Below, in pieces: positions 8,559-18,100 of a stretch of 64,000 bases of DNA. The position numbers and the translations under genes were made by a program. Under the pieces are notes generated by a model. That model was not told the DNA's origin. It did no database searches and saw only the letters and a list, made by a program, of their open reading frames with translations. The stretch covers positions 6,736 through 70,735 of the forward strand of contig CBJMMB010000004.1 of the NCBI GenBank assembly GCA_966430775.1, read 5' to 3'. The DNA is from Dyella_B sp966430775 (GTDB lineage Bacteria; Pseudomonadota; Gammaproteobacteria; Xanthomonadales; Rhodanobacteraceae). How positions within the stretch are numbered: the first letter of the stretch is position 1; each line of letters starts with the position of its first letter.

Positions 8559-8717
8559 TCAGGCGTGGGCGTATTCTCCGGTCGCTGCAGCAGGATCGCA
8601 ATCGCGCTTGCGCATCGCATGGATGACGGCGGCATCATGTATATCGCGATGCCGTGCACATTCGATTGACTCGCGTTTATCGCGCTCTTCACGCCGCATT
8701 ACCGACTCTCGTGTCAT
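8559..8717 (-). CDS. Possible small charged protein (52 residues)
   Basis: This short frame begins MTRESVMRREERDKRES and is rich in Arg, Glu, Asp and His; it ends ATGEYAHA. It is not a recognised family. Support comes from an excellent ribosome-binding site (GGGAG, six bases before the ATG at 8717) and its place 34 bases upstream of the receiver-Hpt start on the same strand. It could be a small regulator or a translated leader for that gene. Against it: no known homologue is recalled. Confidence 0.4.
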   Translation of the reverse strand: MTRESVMRREERDKRESIECARHRDIHDAAVIHAMRKRDCDPAAATGEYAHA

Positions 8718-9048
8718 TTTCTTCTCCCGCTTTTCCTTGTGCCGCTTTGGTTGTTCGTTAACCGCTTCTGTGTGGCCATTACCGTCCTTCCATCCGACGG
8801 TCGCGTGCTTCAAGTGAGTCTTTACCGCGTTGCCGGGAACGGCAAGTTGCGCCTCACATTGCTTCACGGAGGAAGTTCACCGATCGATTTGCTTATCGCG
8901 CCAGCCGCCTGCCTCGCAATGCATGCCATTGCGTCGATGCTGATGAACATTGCGATTTGAGGAGACCCGGCGTTTCGACCCGACGCCGGCACGGCACGTG
9001 GCTGCGTGAGAAAACCCCACCCCCTCATTGCGGAAAGGATGCATCGTC

Positions 9049-12000
9049 ATGAAAAAGCACAACGGTAACGGTCACGCCCATGGTCAGGTCCGTTCGAAGG
9101 GCGGCGGCAAGACGTCAGGCGAGCTACATCAATCCGTATCGGGCGAGCAAATACCTGTCGCGCTGGCGCAGGTGGAACATGTTTTCGAACACGGTCATGC
9201 CACGCCGGTGCCTGGCCACTTGTCGCGCCCCTGGGAAAACGCGCTGTCGGGGACGCAGGTTGGTCGTGCGGTACGTGCCGACGCACGGGCGCAGCTGACC
9301 GAGCCGGAGCATGGTACATACGCAAGAGGGTGGCGACCGGTCGCACAACGCGCCGCCACACTGCCGCGCATCCTGCTGCAGCCGACGATTCCGCAAGCCG
9401 TGCCGATCGGCCCCGGCGACGAACAGGGCATTGGCATCCACGTGCGCGAAGGTGGGGTGATGGTGAAGGTCGAAGCGTGGTCGCCGATGCAGATTGGCGA
9501 TCTGCTCGAGCTGTTCTGGGGCGCGCCGGACGACCCGCAAAGCCCCGGTTACCCCGGAACCCCCGTCGCCAGCAAGACCCTGCTGTTTGCCGATGAGCTC
9601 AACAAGAGCGTGCTGCTGTCGGTGCCGCAGAGCGATGTGGTCGCCGGGTGGTTCAACGTGGTGTGCCGGGTGACGCGCGCGAACAACGGCTACCAGGAGT
9701 TGTCGCCGTTGCTGCGCGTGCTGGTCAAGCTCGACCGGCCCGGCGGCATCGACCCGGCGCCGGACGAGAATCCCAACCTGGCCGCGCCGATCCTGCCGCC
9801 GAAAGTGATCAGCGGCGGCGTCGACGCCAGCTGGGCGTCGCGTGGCGTGCCGGTGACCATCCTGCCGTATCCGAACATGGCCATCGGCGATCGCATCCGG
9901 CTCAATTGGGGTGGCGCATTCGTCGAGTACACCCTTCGCAGCAGCAGCGAGGTCGATCAGCCGGTGACGTTGACCGTGGATGGCGCCACCATCCGCGCCG
10001 CCGGGGACAGTGACGCCCTGGTGCTGCGCTACCAGGTATACGATCTGGTGAACAACCGCTCCGGCTGGTCGCCTAGCACCTCAGTGGCGGTCGACGTGCA
10101 TGGGAATGCGTTGTTCTTGCCCGAGGTGACCGATGCCGACGACAACGGCGTGATCGACCTGGCGCAACTGGGCGATGCGGATGTGCGGGTGCTGGTCACC
10201 GCGTTCGCGCCGGATTTCGCGGTGGGCGATACGGTCACCCTGCAATGGACCGGGCACACTGCCGAAGGCATGGCGGTGCCATACGAGGAGACGCAGCCGG
10301 TCACGCGCACGCCGGTGCAGACGCTGGAATTCTTCGTTCCTAACGCCAGCGTGGTGGCGCTCGCCGGCGGCGATGCGGTGGTGTCCTACAGCCTGCAGAC
10401 CGGACGCAGTTCCAAGCAGGTGCGCGTGACCATCACAGGCGCCGTGGCGGCGCTGCCGGCGCCGAGCGTGGACGAAGCGCTGAACGGCGAACTGGACGCC
10501 ACGCTGTCGCGCGCGACCGTGCGCATTGCGCCCTATCCGGGCATGAATGCGGGTGACGTGGTGACGTTGATCTGGTCCGGTGTGCGTGCCGATGGCGAAA
10601 CGCACCTGTACCAGATCGAGCGACAGATCAGCGGCAGTGCCGTGGGCAAGGAAGTGGTGTTGTCCGTGCCGGGCAGCGAGATTGCGCTGCTCGCCGGCGG
10701 CACGGTGCAACTGTGGTATGAGGTGACGCTCGGCGATGGCACGCCGTTGCGCCCCTCGCAGGCACTGATGCTGCGCGTGAGCGAAGCACAAGCGGTCTTC
10801 CTGCCGGCCCCCACGGTCGACGAAGCACCCGACAACATGACGCTCGACCCGGACGCGGTCGATCTCTATGCCGAAGTGCGCATCCTGCCGTATCCGAACA
10901 TGGCCATCGGCGATCGGGTGGACATGTATTGGGTCGGCAGCGGCGCCGGTGGCAACTTCAACGACTGGATCACGATCCGAGCAGCCACGATCAACAAGCC
11001 GGTGCTGTTCGACGTGGACAAGGCATTCGTCACCGCCAACGACGGCGGTACGGTAACCATTCGCTATACGGTGACGCCGCAGGGTGCGAACCCGCGTTCG
11101 TCGCTGCCGCGGACGTTGCGCGTTGGCGCTGCGCAGGAGGTCGTTCCGGCGATCGTTTCGGTCAGGGATGCCAATGGCGAGATTCCCGACGGCGGCAGCA
11201 CGCCGGACACGACGGTGACGCTCAGCGGCACCGCCGCTATCGACCAGGCAATCGAACTGTTCGACGACACCACCTCGCTGGGCATCATCGATGTGGATGG
11301 CGACGGCGTGTGGATGCGCACGGTGACGAGCCTTGCCGATGGCAACCATCGTTTCACCGTCAAGGCGCTGTATGGCAGCGAGCCGGTATCGCCGGCGTGG
11401 AGCTTTACCGTGGCCGCGCTGGTGGGTTTGGCCGCGCCGGTAGTGACCGAGGCCGATCCGTATACCGACACGTTGAACCTGGTCAAGCCCGTCAATGGCG
11501 TGCATGTGGTGGTCGATTACGCCGGCATGGCGATCGGCGATGTAGTGACAATGATCTGGAAAGGTACAGACGGAAGTGGAACGCAGTATCAGGCGGTGGA
11601 GGTCGAGACGCTTGGCCCCATTCCTTTCACGGTAGACAAGCCTGCGATTTCACCCAACGTCAACCGCACGGTGCGGGTTCTCTATACCGTCCGGCGGGCG
11701 GGTACGCCGGGAATTCCTGCGGTGGAATCGTCAGCGCTTGAGCTTTCGATCATCGATGACCAATTGTGGGATCAGTCGAGCTTCCATTCCGGTACCACCA
11801 GTTTTTTCCGTTGCGCCGCACGAACCAGCATCACGATTCCGGACGACTTGCCGGTTGGCGAAGTCATTGAGACGACTGCTTCGATTGGGCCGAGCGCGTA
11901 CACCGGTGTTTTGGTGGGAACGGATCCGTCGCATTATCGAATCAATCTTGCCGGTAGCCAGCCTGGAAGGTCGAGTGTGCTCTTCGCGACCCGTTTTCCA

Positions 12001-12297
12001 GGCATCGCATTTAGGGTTCTCTATAACGGCGCTCCGCAAATCTCTGGACCGGCGGGCGGTCCTAAAGGTGGCGTCTTCAACAACGCAGGAGCCAATGGAC
12101 AGATCCAGTTCGTCAAGACCGGTCCCATAGCCTCCGGAGCAGTGCTTCAGGCTGGCGTGTTGGCGCAGTGGCAAGTGGGTGCCACGCGCGTGTACTACAT
12201 GGGCTGGCAACTGATGAACGACATCACCATCAATGTGGTGAGGCGAAGCTCGACCCATGGCAAGCGCCGAACTTCCATGGCGCCTACCGAGGTTTGA
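9049..12297 (+). CDS. Large Ig-like repeat surface protein with pilin-like C-terminus, no Sec signal
   Basis: A 1082-residue repeat protein. The N-terminus (MKKHNGNGHAHGQVRSK) is hydrophilic and has no Sec or Tat signal. Residues ~110-910 form about six beta-sandwich-like modules of ~110-120 residues, each with a variant of ILPYPNMAIGDRVDMYW and a closing TVTIRYTV strand; one has the Ig-like form VTLSGTAAIDQAIELFDD. Residues ~915-1070 look like a type 1 pilin fold: ITIPDDLPVGEVI, FPGIAFRVLYNG, VQFVKTGPI-like QFVKTGPIASGAVL and a final NDITINVV strand. The start at 9049 follows AAAGGA. The 5' leader and first residues are nearly identical to those of the gene at 12624. Probably an adhesin or secreted matrix protein, but the export route is unknown. 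Confidence 0.75.
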   Translation: MKKHNGNGHAHGQVRSKGGGKTSGELHQSVSGEQIPVALAQVEHVFEHGHATPVPGHLSRPWENALSGTQVGRAVRADARAQLTEPEHGTYARGWRPVAQRAATLPRILLQPTIPQAVPIGPGDEQGIGIHVREGGVMVKVEAWSPMQIGDLLELFWGAPDDPQSPGYPGTPVASKTLLFADELNKSVLLSVPQSDVVAGWFNVVCRVTRANNGYQELSPLLRVLVKLDRPGGIDPAPDENPNLAAPILPPKVISGGVDASWASRGVPVTILPYPNMAIGDRIRLNWGGAFVEYTLRSSSEVDQPVTLTVDGATIRAAGDSDALVLRYQVYDLVNNRSGWSPSTSVAVDVHGNALFLPEVTDADDNGVIDLAQLGDADVRVLVTAFAPDFAVGDTVTLQWTGHTAEGMAVPYEETQPVTRTPVQTLEFFVPNASVVALAGGDAVVSYSLQTGRSSKQVRVTITGAVAALPAPSVDEALNGELDATLSRATVRIAPYPGMNAGDVVTLIWSGVRADGETHLYQIERQISGSAVGKEVVLSVPGSEIALLAGGTVQLWYEVTLGDGTPLRPSQALMLRVSEAQAVFLPAPTVDEAPDNMTLDPDAVDLYAEVRILPYPNMAIGDRVDMYWVGSGAGGNFNDWITIRAATINKPVLFDVDKAFVTANDGGTVTIRYTVTPQGANPRSSLPRTLRVGAAQEVVPAIVSVRDANGEIPDGGSTPDTTVTLSGTAAIDQAIELFDDTTSLGIIDVDGDGVWMRTVTSLADGNHRFTVKALYGSEPVSPAWSFTVAALVGLAAPVVTEADPYTDTLNLVKPVNGVHVVVDYAGMAIGDVVTMIWKGTDGSGTQYQAVEVETLGPIPFTVDKPAISPNVNRTVRVLYTVRRAGTPGIPAVESSALELSIIDDQLWDQSSFHSGTTSFFRCAARTSITIPDDLPVGEVIETTASIGPSAYTGVLVGTDPSHYRINLAGSQPGRSSVLFATRFPGIAFRVLYNGAPQISGPAGGPKGGVFNNAGANGQIQFVKTGPIASGAVLQAGVLAQWQVGATRVYYMGWQLMNDITINVVRRSSTHGKRRTSMAPTEV

Positions 12298-12340
12298 CTG
12301 CGCATAGCGTGGCCGGTTGGCGTGCCGGAACATGAAAATG

Positions 12341-12357
12341 GAACATGCGGCATGTTC
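12341..12357. promoter_or_regulatory. 17-bp perfect palindrome, possible operator
   Basis: GAACATGCGGCATGTTC is a perfect inverted repeat (7-bp arms, 3-bp centre) in the 326-base space between the two leader-sharing surface-protein genes, 267 bases before the second start. No known operator is assigned. Confidence 0.3.
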
Positions 12358-12393
12358 GGCGCAATGGTGCGCACGCCACGTTCAGTAGAACGC

Positions 12394-12423
12394 CGATGGC
12401 GCCGCCGAGCGACGGCGCCATCG
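12394..12423 (+). terminator. Strong hairpin after the Ig-like protein gene
   Basis: The 11-bp perfect stem CGATGGCGCCG / CGGCGCCATCG with an 8-base loop lies 97 bases after the stop at 12297. No run of T follows, so it is a stem-loop that may stabilise mRNA or stop transcription only partly. Confidence 0.4.
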
Positions 12424-12623
12424 CATTGACCGCCAAAACTCTGGAGCGTCAAAGACGTCCTGTTCCAACCGTTTCACGATTCACAGGCAAGCGCATGCGT
12501 GGCGGTGGCGCTTGGCGGCGTAGCGGTTTCATGAATAGTTGCGTGTCAGTGCCAAGCCGACGTTGCACACGGTTGCGTAACGCAAGTCTCTCCCACCCTT
12601 CATTGCGGAAAGGATGCATCGTC

Positions 12624-15185
12624 ATGAAAAAGCACAACGGTAATGGTCATTCCAACGGGCAAGTCCGGTCGAAGGCGCGTGCCATTCCGGAGGGCTTGCA
12701 AGCGACTTTGGCCAAGAGAATTGCCGATACGCTGGCGCAATCTGCCGGTGCGTCAGTAGTCGGTAATCGAAGGCTCGATTTGAAAACTGCGCTGGCAAAC
12801 AAAAACGCGGCGCTGGCGCCGGTAGCCTCCATTAGGGTGGGCACGGGCGGAACTCAATATGGTCCGGACGCAACCGCAAGTGGGGATTACAGTAGTGCCT
12901 ATGGGCACGCATCACGTGCTTTCTCGTTCAATTCAGCCGCCTTCGGAACCGGCGCTTACGCCAGCACTGGTGATGCGGCTATAGCACTCGGTAGTAATGC
13001 AGCCGCTACGGCTTATTGTGCGCTTGCCGTTGGCAGCTCCGATCAGTCCAACGGTACCGGTCCGGCTGCTAGCGGCGACCTGTCTATTGCAGTCGGGACA
13101 CGTAGTAGCGCGACCGGCGACAAGGCCATTGCGATCGGTTCGGCCGATGCCACAGGCACCACGGCCGGCGCAAATGACAGTATTGCGATTGGCTCTCTCG
13201 CCGTTGCCAGTGCAGCCGCCCTGGGCGGCGTAGTGCTGGGCGCCACGGCGATGGTGTCCGGCCAGAATGCCGCCGCGATGGGTTACGGCGCCAGCGCGTC
13301 CAACAACGGCGCCATGGCACTTGGCCCTAATGCCAGGGCGGCAAGCCTTTCTTCAACGGCGCTAGGTTCCCTCGCCATCGTCAATGCAGCGGCGACCAGC
13401 GCGGTGGCGTTGGGCGCCGGATCTTCGGTAGCGGCCGCGGGTATTGGCTCGGTTGCGTTGGGCCCTAACGCCGTGGCTGATCGTGCCAGCACAGTGTCGG
13501 TGGGCAGCGCCGGCAGCAGGCGCCAGGTCGTCAATATGGCGGCGGGCACGCAGGCTACCGACGCAGTCAACCTCAACCAACTGTCTCCCGTGGTAACGGC
13601 GCTCGGCGGCGGCGCGGCGATCGATCCGACCACCGGCGCGGTCACCGGTCCCGTCTACACGCTGGCCAACGGCGGCACGCAGACTACGCTCAGCGGCGCG
13701 CTGAGCGCGTTGGACCAGGCCGTGAGCGACAGTGCGGACACGCCTTACGTCGCCATCCGGTCGGGCAGCTACGCGACCGACCTGAATGCGCGGGCCGGCA
13801 ACAGCGCGACGGCGGTGGGCGCCAATGCCAATGCGAGCGCGCAATCGGCGGTGGCGCTGGGCGGCAATACCGTCGCCGGCTACAACGCCATCGCGATCGG
13901 CACGCTGGCGGAAGGAACCGGACAAAGCAGCAGCGCGGTCGGCTTGCAAGCCAAGGCCAGCGGCCAGAACGCCTCGACGCTTGGCGCCTATGCCGTGGCG
14001 AGCGGGGCCAGTTCGACTGCGGTGGGCAATGGCGCTGCGGCGAGCGGCGTCGCGGCAACGGTGATCGGCCAGGCGGCATCGGCCACGGGAAATTACGCCG
14101 TCGCCGCCGGCATCCAGGCCGGCGCCGTCGGCAGCAACACCATCGTCATCGGCGCCGGTGCGCTGTCCAACAAAGGCTCGGCCACGCTGGACGGCGATGG
14201 AAACATCGTCATCGGTTCCAATGCCTTGGTCGACAACGTCGGCGCGGGTGCGGTGGTGATCGGCCGCAATGCCAAAGTCAACAACAACGGTGGCGACAGC
14301 TCGGTAACAGGGGCGGGCGCGATCGCGCTTGGTGATGGCGCGACCGCCTATGGCAACACGGCCACGGCGATCGGTCGCAATGCCTACACCGGTTACGCCG
14401 GCGGCGTCGCGCTGGGTGACAGCGCCAAAGTTCTGTCCGGCACCGCCTCGGTGGCGCTCGGCGCCAACACCCTGGCGGACGCGGACATGACCGTCTCCGT
14501 GGGCAACCGCTCCACCGGCTTGCGGCATCGCATCGTCAACATGGATGCCGGCCGCGAAACCTACGATGCGATCAACGTGAATCAGCTGCAGCCGATCGTG
14601 ACCTCACTCGGCGGCGGCGCAGCGATCGATGCGGTCACCGGAGCGGTCACCGGCCCCACCTACACACTGGCCAACGGTGGTGTGCAAACCACGCTCAGCG
14701 GCGCCTTGAGTGCCTTGGACCAGGCGCTCAGCGACGGCATTGGCGCAAGCGATCCGTACCTGATCGTCAACAGCAGCGGTCCAAACGCCACCGCGACCGG
14801 CAGCGATGCCATCGGCCTGGGCAGCGGCGCCAGCGCCAGCGGCCGTGCCGCGGTCGCGATCGGCTTCCATTCAGTGGCCAGCGCGGACGACACGGTGTCG
14901 GTGGGCAGCGCGGCGGTCAAGCGCAAGGTCGTCAACGTGGCCGCGGGCGATGTCTCGGCGAGCAGCACCGACGCGATCAACGGCACGCAGCTCAACGATG
15001 CCTATCAGCAGATCGACGCCTTGCAGGATGCCTTGAACAACAGCGGCGTGATCGATCCGGGCACCGGCACATCATTGGCCGTGACCTACGCCAGCAGCGC
15101 AAAGGACACGATCGCGCTGGGCAGCGCCGGACGGCCGGTGGAGATCATGAACGTGGCCACCGCCACCGCGCCCAACGACGCGTGA
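12624..15185 (+). CDS. YadA-head repeat giant protein, N-terminal part (frameshifted before 15182)
   Basis: An 853-residue frame beginning MKKHNGNGHSNGQVRSK, the same leader as the gene at 9049 and with no Sec signal or ESPR. After about residue 75 it is a run of YadA-like head repeats (AIALGSNA, ATAIGRNA, SVALGAN type) broken by neck motifs such as TDAVNLNQL. A stalk-like module with GGGAAIDPTTGAVTGP and LSGALSALDQA recurs at nucleotides ~13606 and ~14610, and again at ~15541 in the next frame. The frame ends in TAPNDA-TGA exactly where TDAVNLTQL is expected; one added G joins it to the frame at 15182. The intact protein would have about 2481 residues. The repeats identify the fold; location and function are inferred. 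Confidence 0.8.
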   Translation: MKKHNGNGHSNGQVRSKARAIPEGLQATLAKRIADTLAQSAGASVVGNRRLDLKTALANKNAALAPVASIRVGTGGTQYGPDATASGDYSSAYGHASRAFSFNSAAFGTGAYASTGDAAIALGSNAAATAYCALAVGSSDQSNGTGPAASGDLSIAVGTRSSATGDKAIAIGSADATGTTAGANDSIAIGSLAVASAAALGGVVLGATAMVSGQNAAAMGYGASASNNGAMALGPNARAASLSSTALGSLAIVNAAATSAVALGAGSSVAAAGIGSVALGPNAVADRASTVSVGSAGSRRQVVNMAAGTQATDAVNLNQLSPVVTALGGGAAIDPTTGAVTGPVYTLANGGTQTTLSGALSALDQAVSDSADTPYVAIRSGSYATDLNARAGNSATAVGANANASAQSAVALGGNTVAGYNAIAIGTLAEGTGQSSSAVGLQAKASGQNASTLGAYAVASGASSTAVGNGAAASGVAATVIGQAASATGNYAVAAGIQAGAVGSNTIVIGAGALSNKGSATLDGDGNIVIGSNALVDNVGAGAVVIGRNAKVNNNGGDSSVTGAGAIALGDGATAYGNTATAIGRNAYTGYAGGVALGDSAKVLSGTASVALGANTLADADMTVSVGNRSTGLRHRIVNMDAGRETYDAINVNQLQPIVTSLGGGAAIDAVTGAVTGPTYTLANGGVQTTLSGALSALDQALSDGIGASDPYLIVNSSGPNATATGSDAIGLGSGASASGRAAVAIGFHSVASADDTVSVGSAAVKRKVVNVAAGDVSASSTDAINGTQLNDAYQQIDALQDALNNSGVIDPGTGTSLAVTYASSAKDTIALGSAGRPVEIMNVATATAPNDA

Positions 15186-18100
15186 ATCTCACCCAGTTGA
15201 ACAGCGGGCTGGATGGTCTGCGCGGCGAACTGGGCGGCAACCTCAAATACGTGAAGATCGATTCGACCGGCGCCGACGCCAATGCGGCCGCGCTCGATGC
15301 GATCGCGATCGGCTCGGCCGCGGTGGCATCGATCGAAGGTTCGCTTGCGGTCGGTGTCCGCGCGCGCGCGTCGGCGGCGCACGCGGTGGCGCTCGGCAGC
15401 GACAGCCTGGCCGATGAACTGCTGGCGGTATCGATCGGCAACAAGCCGGCCGGGCTCGCGCGCCGATTGGTCAACCTGCAGGCCGGCACGCAAGCGGACA
15501 ACGCAGTGAGCGTGAGCCAGCTGCAACCGGTGGTGGCGGCGCTGGGCGGCGGCGCGGCGATCGATCCGGCCACGGGCGCAGTGACCGGACCCACCTACGA
15601 CCTGCAGAACGGCGGCACGCAGACCAGCCTGGAGGCGGCGCTGAGCGCGCTGGACCAGGCAGTGAGCGACAGCAGCGCCAACATGCCGTATCTGGCGGTC
15701 AACAGCACCGGCGCGGATGCCGCAGCCAGCGGCACCGACGCGATCGGCCTGGGCAGCGGTGCGAGCGCCACGGGCAGGAACGCGGTGGCGATCGGCAAGG
15801 ATGCGGTGGCCGATGCCGACGACACGGTGTCAGTCGGCTACGCGGGCGGCGAACGCAAGATCGTCCATGTCGCGGCGGGCGCGGTTTCCGCGGCCAGCAC
15901 GGATGCGGTGACCGGTGAACAGCTTTACGCCACGAACCGGCAGATCGCCGCATTGAGCGACGCCCTCGACGGCAGTGGCCTGATCGATCCGGGCACCGGC
16001 GCTTCCCTGGCGGTGACCTACAGCAGCGCGTCGAAGAACACGGTGTTCCTCGGCAACCTCGGCACGCCGGTGGAGATCATGAACGTCGGCACCGGCCTGG
16101 TGGATACGGATGCGGTGAACCTGGCGCAGATGAACGGCGCGGTGAACGGCCTGCGCGGTGAATTGAGCAACAACCTGGCCTACGTCAAGGTCAAGGCAAC
16201 CGGGACCAATGCGCTTGCCAGCGGCAACAACTCGGTGGCGATCGGCTCGGCGGCCAGTTCAAGCGAAACCGGCTCGGTGGCGATCGGCACCGGTGCGCGT
16301 GCAAGCGGGCTCAATGCCGTGGCGCTTGGCGCCAATTCTTCGGCCAGCGGGGCTCGCACGGTATCGGTAGGCAGTCCCGGCAACGAACGCAGGATCGTCA
16401 ACGTAGCCGATGGCGATATCAGTTCCGGCAGCACGGATGCGATTACCGGCGGGCAACTGTTCGATGCGCTCGGTGCCCTGGCCGCGTCGCGCGCGAGCAT
16501 TCTGGACGTCGAAAACGCGATCTATGCGATCGAAGGGGTGGAGGGGAACAATGTCGCTTCGCTCAATGGCGGGGATTCCTCGTTGTACACCGCCTTGGCG
16601 TTCGGGGTGGCATCGAGCGCCTCCGGCACCGATACGGTGTCGTTTGGCTTGAGCGCGATTGCCCTGTCCGACAACGCCGTGGCGCTGGGCAGCAACAGCA
16701 CCACCGGCGCGGGCCTGCCTTACGCGGTGTCGGTAGGGTCCGATGCGCAGACCACCGGCGCGCAAGCCATCGCCCTGGGCGCCCACGTCCAGGCCAACGC
16801 CGACAATGCGGTGGCCGTCGGCAACAACAACACCTGGGCACTGGGGGTCAGTTCGATTGCGATCGGCGACAACGCCCAGGATCGTGGCGCCGGCAGCGTG
16901 GCGATCGGCAAGGGCGCCAGGGCCTTGAATGGCACCGCCAATGTCGTCGTCATCGGTACGTCTGCGAGCATCGCGGCCAATCTGTCCAACGCCATTGCCT
17001 TGGGCGCCAATGCAAGCGTGGCGGCCGGCGCCGCCGGCGGCGTGGCGCTGGGGCAGGGTGCGGTGGCCAATCGCGGCAATGCGGTATCGCTGGGCGCCAC
17101 CACCGGCAGCAGCCCCGTCGGTACGCGGCAGATCATCAATCTCTCGCCCGGTACGCAAGCGACCGATGCGGTGAATGTGAGCCAGTTGCAAGGCGTGACC
17201 ACGGCGCTGGGCGGTGGCGCAGGCGTCGGCGCGGACGGCAGCATCCTGCCGCCTTCGTATACGGTCGGTACTACGTCGTACGCCAACGTCGGCGCCGCCA
17301 TCAGCGCCGTGGCGAGCATGGCGGGCACCGATCCCAACGCGGTGGCATACGATGGCGCAACCAAGGACACGGTCACGCTTGGCGGCGCCAGCGGCACCTT
17401 GCTGACCAACCTGAGCGCAGGCAGCGTCGGCGCAACCAGCACGGATGCCATCAACGGATCGCAATTGTTCGGCACGGCGCAAAGCCTCGCCACCAGCCTG
17501 GGCGGTGGGGCCGCGGTGAATCCGAACGGCACCGTCAGTGCGCCGCTGTATGTGATCGGCAACACGACAGCCAGCGACGTGGGCGCCGCGCTCAATAACC
17601 TGCGGACCGTCATCAATGGCCAATTGGCCGATTCCGGACTGGTGGATGCGGGCACCGGGCAGGCGATCGCGGCGGTCACCTACGACAGCGCTTCGCAGAG
17701 CCGCGTGACCTTGGGCGGCAGCAGTGCGATTTCGCCGGTGCTGGTGACGAATGTGGCCGAGGGCATGCTGTCGGAGACGAGCACGGATGCGGTAAGCGGC
17801 TCGCAATTGTTCGCCACCAATCTGACGGTGACCGAGCTGACGGATTCGCTGTCAAATGGCGGCGTCATCGATCCCTCCACCGGCCAATCGCTGGCGGTGA
17901 CGTACACCAACAGCACCAAGCAAAACGTCATGCTGGGCACGGCGGGTACGCCGGTAACGATCTCGAACGTGGCGGCCGGCACGTTGTCGACCACCAGCAT
18001 GGAAGCGGTGAACGGCGCGCAGCTCAATGCGACCAACCAGCAGATCGGTGACCTGGAAAATGCGCTGAGCAGTGGCGGCGTGCTCGATCCCTCTACCGGC

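Noticed and set aside
8739..8960. 73-codon plus-strand frame before the surface-protein island
   Set aside because: No ribosome-binding site or recognisable domain, and it overlaps the better supported minus-strand small frame.
10081..11505. Minus-strand frame opposite the Ig-like protein gene
   Set aside because: No domain character or ribosome-binding site; the plus frame has regular beta-module repeats.
15176..15186. Programmed -1 ribosomal frameshift joining the two adhesin frames
   Set aside because: The sequence around the junction is not a slippery heptamer and no downstream pseudoknot is apparent; a simple indel or sequencing error is more likely.
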